Source of the DNA: Orobanche coerulescens
Taxonomy: Eukaryota; Streptophyta; Magnoliopsida; Lamiales; Orobanchaceae
Length of the DNA: 64,000 bases
Assembly (NCBI GenBank): GCA_033398695.1
Contig: CM065806.1
Span: 36,853,001-36,917,000 of the forward strand
Direction: 5' to 3'
Numbering within the stretch: the stretch's first letter is position 1; each line of letters starts with the position of its first letter. Positions 55,966-64,000 of the stretch are shown piece by piece. The translations under genes and the position numbers were made by a program. The notes below the pieces were generated by a model. It saw nothing but the letters and a program-made list of their open reading frames with translations, searched no databases and was not told where the DNA came from.

Positions 55966-58581
55966 TGTAACACCCCGATAAGGCGGCCATTACAGTGCCG
56001 TGGACCCCACACTGGGATCCACCAGGCGATATCCAAAGTAAAGATTAAATACACAATATATGTGATACCGAACCACAAAACATAGTACTTACTCCGATGT
56101 GGAGTTTACAGCAGTATGGCCTACGGCCTTATTACACACAGGATCCAAAGCATAAGTATAATCCATATGGAGATGAATTATACCTTAATTAACAATACAT
56201 TTGTTCAAACTTAAAATGAAGCGGAAAATAACATTACACGGTACGAACATGACCGGACACGAAAGACTTGGGCCCCCCGAACTAGTATCCTTCGAACCCT
56301 TCGTCATCACCTTGATCTTCCCATGCCTTGCCTTTTCCTCGACCTAAAATACAACACAAGTATTTCGCCCAACACAGGGTCAGATATACATGATAAATGA
56401 TTCTCAAGATAGTATACAATTCACGCATATAAGATTTCAAGAATAACGCCCCGACTAACGAACATACCCCTCGGGCGTATGAACGCTCAGTCACAAAACG
56501 TCGAACACATCCACGTATAAAAATGGACTGTGAGCGACTAAGATAGTACGGCTCAAGAGGGACATCACAGTACGCCCGATCCGAATATGTGTCAGTGCAC
56601 ATGTCCACCCCGTATACGGAATCCAGGATATACATGGGACAATGTACCTAATTAGCCTCAACGAACTACGTCTCGTGTGCACAGCCTTTCACGGAAAATA
56701 TTCACGCATGACTATATATGTGCCCGGCTAAAAATCCTACACAATATCCAATCGGAACGTAGATATGACTCCGGATATGTCACGATGCAACATGACAACG
56801 AATTCAAGAATTTCACAAAATCCGAATAAGGATCGAGGACTCGCCGAGATGACAACAAGATCAACAATATCAAGGGTCCAAAAGTAACGAACTTGGGAAT
56901 ACAATCCCGAGACATCATTAAGAGCAGCATCAAATCACAAGATACAAGTTTATAAGTGTTTCATATACACGAAATGCATAATCATCATAAGAATCCACAC
57001 ATCATTATAACCAAGCAAGATAACTTGCCTCAATACGGAGACGGGAATAGTCCTCTTCTTGTCGGAACGAACGAACGGTCCTCAACTAATATTGTGTACT
57101 CGAACAATCAACCTTGAATGAAGTATATTTTGCTCATTAATACGTTTATATGATCATCTACACCGAATTTCACGAGATAACATCTTAATTTCCGATTGAG
57201 TAGTTTAACTTCTAAAGTGTTACTTCAAGAACCTTATTCATACCATTCAATTCTCACAATTGATTACAAGATGATACCAAATGTTTGTTGGATTAAGAAT
57301 CATTCCATAATGTTTTAAACAATAGTCTCCTATCCTTTAATCTTATCAAGAACATCTCAAATGATTAAAAGTAAAATCTGCACTACATACAATTACTTAT
57401 GTTGAGTTAATTAGTTGTAAATACATATCATGGTTATGAAGATTATCTCAAGTTTAGCACCACTCTTATACTCTTCCAACTGACTTGGAGATTCAAACAA
57501 CACACCTCTGAATTCACTTAGCCTAGGTTCAAGAAGATTATTTCATTCTTCTAATGATCAACAAGGTTTCTTAAAACATTTATGGTAATTATTCCAATAA
57601 GTCATTTACATTACAATGGAACAAGGATTATTATTATACCAATGGTGTTATAAGTCTAGCAAGGAGAGTGTGGTTAAACTAAACATGATCATTACCATAT
57701 TAAAACACCAAGAACACGCCATTACAAACCCTCTAATCATCATGTTCATCATTAAGTTGTTGAAAGCTTAACTACAACATGATTATTTTGATTAATTCAT
57801 CACTAGGTGAAATATACTTAATCACTATCATATTAAATTCGAGATTATAGGGTTAAATCGTAGAACATACCTTCAGAAATGGAGAACAATACACCAAACC
57901 ACAAGAACACAATATAAGCTTCAAGAATGTCTCCAAGTTCCAATCAACAAGCTCCAAAATCAAAATGTAAAGCTCCAACACAAGTAGGAAGAAGGTAAAC
58001 TTGCTCTAGGGATGAAGGGGATGATTATATGGGTGAAAATCGGAGGTCGGACGTGCAAAATGAAAGACACAAGTTGTCTTTTTATAACAAAGATTCGTTA
58101 CGTCACGCTTACACAACAAGTGTTACGTACGTAAGCTAAGTCCAGAGGTTCTTGGATCGAAATACGAACTTCATTACGTACGTTACCTCTAGAAGCATTA
58201 CGTACGTAATGTGGGTCAACTAAGTTGGCTCCAAAGATCAGATATTCGAATCCCACCCGGCCCCACACGCCGAAAGTTGAGATCGGATACGATTGCACTG
58301 GTTACGTACGTAACAGGTACCCCTTTACGTACGTAAAGGCCTCAAAATAGCGTACGCTATGACTTACGATTAACGTACGTTAGGCTCAGGTTTTTAATAG
58401 TTCAATACGCACTTATCTCTACAACACTGAAAATTCAAACATAATGCGAGTGATCATTCTATTCAAGTCTATTATGATATATTCCAACATCAATATTCAT
58501 TTCACAAATGCAACAAGATTACAACGGTATTAAATTATCCGAATAGTACAACAGTAAGTAAGAATTCCGTCGGATATTACA
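55966..58581 (-). repeat. 5' LTR of gypsy D (2616 bp)
   Basis: This is the sister of 48243-50856. Differences are few and clumped (about 56606-56635, 58087-58112 and 58147-58160), often where the other copy has CAG or CTG. Confidence 0.94.
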
Positions 58582-58804
58582 CTGTTTCCGTGAAGACCCC
58601 CAGCTTAGTGCACATCGAACTATAGAGTGGTATATACAAAGCAGCATATGATACGAAAAAGCTCACGATCATACCTGAGCCCATAGTTTAATTCACATGA
58701 GACTTACCTAAGGGGGCTTTGGCAACTGCACTCTCGATGACGAAGAGAGGTTGACTCTGCGCACAGCTCCCGAGACAACCCATCCCTGAGGAAGAGGGGA
58801 GAGA

Positions 58805-59338
58805 GAAGTTGATTAACTGTGTTGAGGGTGGGGGTGGGAATTATGGTGGGCCCGACTTAATTGTTGAAAGCGGGGTTATTGGGCCTCTTGGTGGGGAGGT
58901 GAGCATTTTTTCCGGTAAGGAAGGGGAGCCCAATTCAAGTGATGGGCCTGAATTACAAAGGATAAGTGGGTCTATTATTTAGGTCGAGGGTTGCTGAGAA
59001 TGTTCTTGGATAGAGGAGGAGAGCGATAAATTAGAGGAATCGGGGGAGGCAGTGGGGGTAAGCTACGATAACAGTAAAAAAAATTGATGGTGACGGGAAG
59101 ATGGAAGGAGAAGGGGAAGGAGAGTAGGTGCTGCTGTGAGAAGGGAAAGAACTTCGTTAAAACGATTCATAGCCAGTTCGATCCCAAAGCGTGGAAGAGA
59201 TTCATTGAAGAGATTGGGTCGGATGCAGAGGGCGGAGGGAGGAGAAGGAAGACTGGAAAGAGAGGGAGGGGAAAGAGGGCAGGCTCAAGGGTTCGTTCCA
59301 AATACTCAGATGGGGAGAGGTGCTGGGGTTTTGGAAAA
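58805..59338 (+). pseudogene. LINE ORF1, middle part
   Basis: Directly after the duplication the frame continues as KLINCVEGGGGNYGGPDLIV to a TAG near 58980, the usual low-complexity tail of plant LINE ORF1. Further on, 59084-59338 gives a basic stretch (KKNFVKTIHSQFDPKAWKRF, then many K/R/G), likely nucleic-acid binding. The MULE interrupts it. Confidence 0.65.
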
Positions 59339-59475
59339 CGGGTTTTCTAAAGTGTGCCCTCAAGGCACACGTTAAAGGTAAGAGTTAATTCTTTTTTTTA
59401 TATTCTTTTTTTTTCCTCCCCTTCTTTAATATCTCTCTCTCCCTCACGTCTCTTCAACTTTTTTTCATTTTTTAG
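59339..59475. repeat. left terminal inverted repeat of MULE
   Basis: It pairs with 62480-62617. After the hairpin comes AGAGTTAATTCTTTTTTT and CT-rich sequence (TCTCTCTCCCTCACGTCTC). Confidence 0.85.
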
Positions 59476-59778
59476 TTTCTCTCCCCTCCTTTAATATCTG
59501 TCTCCCCCAAGTCTCTCCCCTACTTTTTCGGAACTTTAGAGAAGATGTCTATACAAATGTCAACAAATGAACAGTAACCAAATCAATCATATACATAGCA
59601 TCCAAATTTCATTTCAAATTTCAAGTAAAAATATAACAAATTGTTCTGAAAAAAATATTTTAGACGATACAACGATAATAATATTGTTTTACTACTTAAT
59701 ACAAAAAACTGGATTTAAGTCTTCATATGCCGGAGAAATTTTTTTTTCTCTTCTTGGCAACAATTGTCGGAATGGTGT

Positions 59779-61910
59779 TTACATGGAAATTCTCCTTATC
59801 TGGACAAGTTGTGATCTTGTGGCCGGACTTTTTGCACAAGTACAACTTCTCACTTTCTTTTGTGCAGCTTCTTTTCCACCTATATCTCGCCTAAATTTAG
59901 GTTGGCCTTTGGTCTTTGATATTGGAGGACTAGCAATGAAATCATCATCCCCAAGATCAACTCTGACCTCACAATTACCAGTATCTTCACAATTTCTCAT
60001 CATTTGACTAACCATAGAAACACCAACTCCGATGACGTGGAACTCATCACGACGCCATCGTAAGGGTAAGTACTCCATTGGAATTTCAAAACAATCTTTA
60101 TGTATGAACACCGACAAGACATGCCGGCAAAGAATACCCCAAAATTCAAAAAGATTGCAACTACAACTAACAGTTTCAGTATTCCATGTGACATTGTGCT
60201 TTTGTGTATGTGCCTCCTTATAGTGTTGCACAATAAAAATCGAATTGTCTTCCTCACATACCATATATTGAGTAGCCATTTCAAACTCCTCTTGAAACTT
60301 TTTGAAAGAAAATGCTGTGAATAATTTATAAACCTGATCTTCCAAGGGGGATAATGTACGCAAAGAAGAACCCCTATAAGTATCTAACATGGTATAGCGT
60401 ATTTGGGATTGTCCAATATCCTCCACTGCAAGGTCAACCTGCAAAAAGAGTTCACAGTCAGAGAATAACCTATTTAAAAATTCTATTGCGAAGTTGTGAT
60501 TGCCCAATATCTAGTTAAAAAAAGTTTAGAGAATAACCTGTTTGATAAGTTGGGTCAAATGTGAGCGTGAAGATGTAAAGCGTTTCACAAAACTGTTGAT
60601 ACTCTCACATCTCCCCGTTGTTGTCATACCGTCGAAAAAGTAGTCACGAAGATAAGCTGGCACCCAATTTCGCTTGATTTCATATAAGCCACGAACATGC
60701 TTATAAACTTTGAAACCACAAGAGGCCACTCTCGTTCAAAATCTTCAATATTATCTAACCTATAGAGCCTATATGGTGAAGCTATATTTAGATATTTTTC
60801 TGAACCACATGAAGCTATATTTAGATATTTAGATATTTCAATATTATAAACCACATGAAGCTATATTTAGATATTTTTTGTACCTTCATCAACCATCGAA
60901 AAGTAGTGACTGTTTCGTTATGAAGAAGAGAACAAGCAAACAGTATAGTCCTTCCGTGATTGTCAATGCCAATAAAAATGGCAAAAGACATGTCATAAGA
61001 GTTGACTTTATAAGTGGTATCTAGCCCAATACAATCTCCATACTCTTGGTATAAATCAAAACAATGGGAAGGAGACCAAAATATATTTTCCAGCCTATTT
61101 TCAGCATCAACAGTGTAATCAAACTGAAAATTATGGTTCTCAATCTTTACGCTCTTACAATACGCAAGAAGGTCCATGGCATCATTATCCAAATTTTCTC
61201 GTCGAATCTTACTAAGAAAATTGTGGACATCTTTATGTAAGAATGGAAGATCGCCATGTTTCACATTTTTTTGAAGCTCCATGACACGCATTATTTGTTT
61301 GACAGAAAGTCCAGCATCTTTGTACAACACAAGGTCTTTCTCATCTTCTTTAGAAATGGTTCGATAGGAAGGGAGAAAGTGCACTTGCATAGGTGAGAAT
61401 AATTCATGATTATGATGTGAAGTGAAATGGGTAACATGCCATTCTTCAGGAAAAATATCATTAGATTTTTTTAGAGTTATCCTCATGGCAGCCTTACAAC
61501 CACACCTTGATGATGGTCTATTTCGTTGCTCCTTAGTAGGTTCGACAAATTTTTTATTTGCCAATCCTTGTCGATGGCAAAAAAATCTCGCCTAATCATT
61601 TTCCCATTTTTGTTAATAAACCGACCTTTGCGTATAGAAAATCCATTATTCCTAGAAAAATTCTCGTAGAATTTATACGCCTCTTCGTCACTTAGAAAGC
61701 ACTGCCCAATAAAAGGTTCGAAAGAATTTTTGCAAGAATTTCGATCTTGACTATCAATCCTACAACCACCCCACTTTCACACTCCTTTGCTAAATCAACC
61801 ACAAAATTATTTTCAAGCTCACATATTTCATCATCTGGTTCTTTGTTCAAATCGATAAAGTTGACCATATTTGACCTACATGCACAAATAATAGTAACCA
61901 AATCATTCAC
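59779..61910 (-). pseudogene. FAR1/FHY3-like MULE transposase, internally deleted
   Basis: N-terminal FAR1 DNA-binding region: VNFIDLNKEPDDEI (61.8-61.9 kb), YENFSRNNGFSI-type wording near 61.65 kb, and RPSSRCGCKAAMRI with HHNHELF (60821-61564, WRKY-like zinc fold). The MULE core begins with GDCIGLDTTYKVNSYDM (first acidic residue). After FRWLMKV the segment with the second aspartate is missing and a 100-bp tandem repeat (60778-60883) stands there. Coding resumes with DNIEDFEREWPLV and NWVPAYLRDYFFDGMTTTGR, then the SWIM zinc finger CSCNLFEFWGILCRHV (59779-60507). The copy is inactive. FAR1 and FHY3 are domesticated relatives, but the terminal repeats and duplication show this one is a transposon. 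Confidence 0.9.
60778..60883. repeat. tandem repeat replacing the transposase core
   Basis: Three units with GAAGCTATATTTAGATATTT, the second and third preceded by ACCACAT. Confidence 0.85.
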
Positions 61911-62479
61911 TGTTTGACAAAAAAAAAATGGTAACTGGAAATATTTGGCAGCATAACATGAAACTCAAGAGTAACATAGAATTCTCACAATTATGGTTTG
62001 AAATAATTTTAGGAAATTCCAAAAAAAAAAAAAAAACAAAGAGATTGTACACACCTTTCATACAAAAATATACATGAATAGAATGTACACACCTTTCATG
62101 GCGGCAATGCAAATCACTTGAAATATTCTGACTATTTTCCATTGTAAAAAATTATATAGTGGTAGAAGAGGGTAGAGGAAATAGAAGGGAAGGTGGAGAA
62201 AAGAAAGAAAGATTGAGAAACGAGAGAGAGGGAGAGAGAGAGAAATCGAAAATTGGGTATCGAGAAATCGAGACGATCGTTTGGATCTTGTGTTATAAAT
62301 GTCTCGTCGCTACAAAGTCTTGTTTCTTTTTCGTATTTTATTGACAGAATATTTTCTTGGAAAGTGCAGCAGTGTAGCTGTTGGCACATGCAAAATCAAA
62401 GTCAACAAATAAAGTTCCGAAAAAAGGAGGGGAGAGACTTGGGGGAGAGAGAGATATTAAAGGAGGGGAGAGAAAATAA

Positions 62480-62617
62480 AAAAATGAAAAAAAGTTGAAG
62501 AGACGTGGGGGAGAGAGAGAGATTAAAGGAGGAGAGGGGAAAAAGAGAATACAAAAAGAAAAAAGAATTAACCCTTACCTTTAACGTGTGCCTTGAGGGC
62601 ACACTTTAGAAAACCCG
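62480..62617. repeat. right terminal inverted repeat of MULE
   Basis: It ends ACACTTTAGAAAACCCG, inverse of the left end. Confidence 0.85.
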
Positions 62618-62626
62618 TTCGGAAAA

Positions 62627-62724
62627 AAATGGGACTTAACTCTAGATTTTCAGATGAGTGTGTTGCGAGGCTAATGAGGGGGAGGGGGGTCGTGAGTGTA
62701 GACCAGGAGCTGAAGAGAAATTAG
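62627..62724 (+). pseudogene. LINE ORF1, C-terminal end
   Basis: It reads LNSRFSDECVARLMRGRG and ends ELKRN at TAG 62722-62724. It needs a one-base adjustment to join the part before the MULE, perhaps from slippage in the A-run at the target site. Confidence 0.55.
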
Positions 62725-62728
62725 ATTA

Positions 62729-63040
62729 ATGAAGATAGGCTCTTTCAACATTCGGGGGCTAGGGAGTGTGGTGAAGAAGGACTACATTTTCTCCTTCTTC
62801 ACGAAAAATAAGCTCGACATCTGCTGTGTACAGGAAATGAAAATTGAATGTTTCTCTGATTTTATTGGTAAAAGTATTTGGAAATATAACGAGATGGAAT
62901 GGAGTGCGGAAGGGGCGGTAGGGATATCTCGGGGGATTCTGACTTTCTGGGATAGTCATAGATTTCGTTGCATAAGCCATTGGGGAATTGGGGGGCTGTG
63001 GTGGTGAATGGAGATGGAGGGCTTCAGGAGAGGAATTTTG
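62729..63040 (+). pseudogene. LINE ORF2, endonuclease start, cut by copia LTR
   Basis: The ATG at 62729, four bases after the ORF1 stop, opens MKIGSFNIRGLGSVVKKDYI, the classic start of an L1-type APE endonuclease, with N7 and the glutamate of CCVQEMK in place. The frame has a stop at 63005-63007, and the copia LTR begins at 63041. RT is not in the window. Confidence 0.85.
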
Positions 63041-64000
63041 TGTTAGGAGTATGCCCTCGAATGCCCCTCAGAGGTTGTTGAGTGAGGGCATTGTACTTGA
63101 AATTATGTAAACCATTTATATAAGGCAAATGAATGTTTCTTTATTTACTGGTAGTTACTGGCATTCCTAACTCGTAAATAAATATATAGAAACTAGTCCA
63201 TGTATTTGAGAGCAATACGTTCCACTCCTTATTGGATAAGGGGGTCGGCACTGGAAAGGTTATAGCTCAAATACTTAATCGTTCGCAAGTCGATGAAACT
63301 TGATTGGGCGTTAAGTTTATGTGAAGACTTGTATGACGTGTTCTTTGACATGGAGAGTGCCTGTCGAACACTAATGGTTAGTGGGAGCACACGTTATAGG
63401 TATGCTAATTGGATTAGTATACTCGAACCGACTCACCCTCGATTCGTCACACGGATTTCACTCCGGGACAGTCAATGACGGAATCGAAAGGTTGTGATAG
63501 GTATTCGTGAACCTTCTACTTGAGGATTTAGTAGGGATGTGCTTGTGACGTCAAGATTTTCATTAGAGTAGTTCGACCCTGTAAACCTAAGGCGGGGTCA
63601 ACCTCGACTCCGCATCTTGACGGGCAAGTAGCAGGTCCTACTGAATACCAAGATAGAATTCTTTCTCCTGTTAGTGAGCGGGTTATATGTCCTATGCGGT
63701 TATTGGAAGATGAGATCATAAGTCTTTGGCCAAAGCATTGGAGCTAGCTGTATTAGATACACGAGAGCTCGATGATCTCGGTTTGCATTAACGCATGCAT
63801 AGCGTCAAGGCAGATGGGGTTTGGTCGACCGTGACCCCATAACTTGATCGGGACATTTGAAAGAAGGGTTTATACGCCATCGGTATTCACGAGTAATGGT
63901 TCTTGAATGATCCCATCATTCGTTCTCGGTGGGGTGTAGGTAAAGCCGCCAGCTAGGTGGTGCTACTACTCTTTGGTTCCTCCCATTGCTGACTGAGACG
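63041..64000 (+). repeat. copia LTR (plus strand), runs off right edge
   Basis: It starts TGTTAGGAGTATGCCCTCGA and follows the minus strand of the copia B LTR block by block (for example AGTGGGAGCACACGTTATAG and GATCGAAAGGTTGTGATAGG types) with substantial divergence. It is therefore a related but distinct family, in the opposite orientation. The LTR 3' end and any internal region are outside the window. Confidence 0.88.

Larger units (their letters stand above)
48243..58581 (-). mobile_element. Ty3/gypsy chromovirus D, complete LTR element
   Basis: LTRs 48243-50856 and 55966-58581 are very similar. The flanks TTGTT (48238-48242) and CTGTT (58582-58586) differ by one base and are the likely target duplication. 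The primer site is at 55949-55960 and the polypurine tract at 50857-50870. Minus-strand internal region: intact integrase-chromodomain, damaged RT, protease and gag. Inserted into the short retroposon. Confidence 0.94.
48129..58787 (-). mobile_element. short SINE or RTE-tail-like retroposon inside LINE ORF1 (itself split by gypsy D)
   Basis: It is bounded by the 17-bp duplication GAGGAAGAGGGGAGAGA (48112-48128 and 58788-58804). Without the gypsy element it is about 320 bp. The minus strand contains GGAAACAACCTCTCTACC, then GGTCTGCGTACATCTTACCC, CTCCCCAGACC, ATACTGGGTATG, and a (TTTGG)-like 3' tail. This is the conserved 3' half of a plant SINE group with TTG-type tails, by my recollection. 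No clear pol III box is seen, so a truncated RTE-type LINE tail is also possible. Confidence 0.7.
59339..62617 (-). mobile_element. MULE with FAR1-type transposase (3279 bp)
   Basis: Long terminal inverted repeats: left CGGGTTTTCTAAAGTGTGCC and on to about 59450; right is the inverse from about 62500 to 62617. Both include the small hairpin TGTGCCCTCAAGGCACA. The 9-bp duplication is TTTGGAAAA / TTCGGAAAA (59330-59338 and 62618-62626), one mismatch. It is inserted in the LINE. Confidence 0.9.
47385..63040 (+). mobile_element. L1-type LINE, broken by three insertions and truncated
   Basis: Plus-strand pieces are 47.4-48.13 kb (ORF1 start), 58.80-59.34 kb (ORF1 middle), 62.63-62.72 kb (ORF1 end) and 62729-63040 (start of ORF2). 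Each gap is an insertion with its own target duplication. The 5' limit is uncertain. The 3' part lies beyond the copia LTR at 63041 and outside the window. Confidence 0.8.

Noticed and set aside
59779..61910. Host FAR1-related regulatory gene
   Set aside because: It is enclosed by MULE terminal repeats and a 9-bp duplication and has lost its core, so it is a transposon copy.
62159..62344. Short plus-strand frame rich in E and R
   Set aside because: It lies in the GA-rich leader antisense to the MULE transposase and has no domain.

Overview
The window is a slice of large-genome plant (angiosperm, most likely eudicot) intergenic DNA made almost entirely of transposable elements. This rests on chromodomain Ty3/gypsy elements with initiator-Met-tRNA primer sites, Ty1/copia elements, PIF/Harbinger, hAT, FAR1-type MULE and L1-type elements, and plant-style MITEs and SINEs. 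I see no host protein gene that I would defend, no rRNA or tRNA gene and no CRISPR array. Nearly every transposon reading frame is broken.

Layout from left to right. (A) 1-6686: minus-strand Ty3/gypsy element cut by the window edge, with its 5' LTR at 4652-6686. (B) 6974-16312: minus-strand Ty1/copia element with both LTRs and target duplication ATAAC. (C) 16647-25526: PIF/Harbinger DNA transposon with terminal inverted repeats and TAA duplications. It carries a transposase and a MYB/SANT-like gene, and it hosts two later insertions: a plus-strand non-LTR retrotransposon with a restriction-enzyme-like endonuclease (about 16.75-20.27 kb) and a 571-bp hAT MITE (23795-24365). (D) 25.5-27.2 kb: AT-rich remnants with a tRNA-type SINE flanked by a 15-bp duplication. 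(E) 27201-42056: a plus-strand gypsy LTR split by a complete, young minus-strand gypsy element (29130-41261, duplication GGGAT), whose gag is itself split by a solo LTR (35564-38205, duplication CCAGC). (F) About 42.06-47.3 kb: a decayed hAT transposase gene on the minus strand. It has a probable 946-bp intron made of tandem repeats plus a Stowaway MITE, and a separate 2.2-kb insertion. (G) 47.4-63.04 kb: a plus-strand L1-type LINE broken by a short retroposon (17-bp duplication), a complete minus-strand gypsy element inside that retroposon (48243-58581), and a FAR1-type MULE (59339-62617, 9-bp duplication). It is finally cut by a copia LTR that runs off the right edge (63041-64000).

The most striking pattern is regulatory. 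Four different gypsy LTRs (4652-6686, 27201-29129, 35564-38205, and the pair 48243-50856 / 55966-58581) each carry an array of near-perfect palindromes of the form TTA(G)CG..CG(C)TAA directly upstream of the TATA box. The core differs between LTRs: TTAGCGTACGCTAA, TTAGCGCACGCTAA, TTACGGCCGTAA and TTACGTACGTAA. The layout is nevertheless the same: neighbours about 22-24 bp apart, larger gaps of about 50-54, 65 or 104 bp, and the last palindrome about 20-23 bp from the TATA box. This looks like a shared promoter design whose recognition sequence has changed while its geometry has been kept.

Decay is uneven. Some sister LTRs are almost identical, and one integrase-chromodomain frame is fully open, while nearby pol and gag stretches are full of one- or two-base indels. 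Part of that may be consensus error in methylated repeats rather than real mutation.
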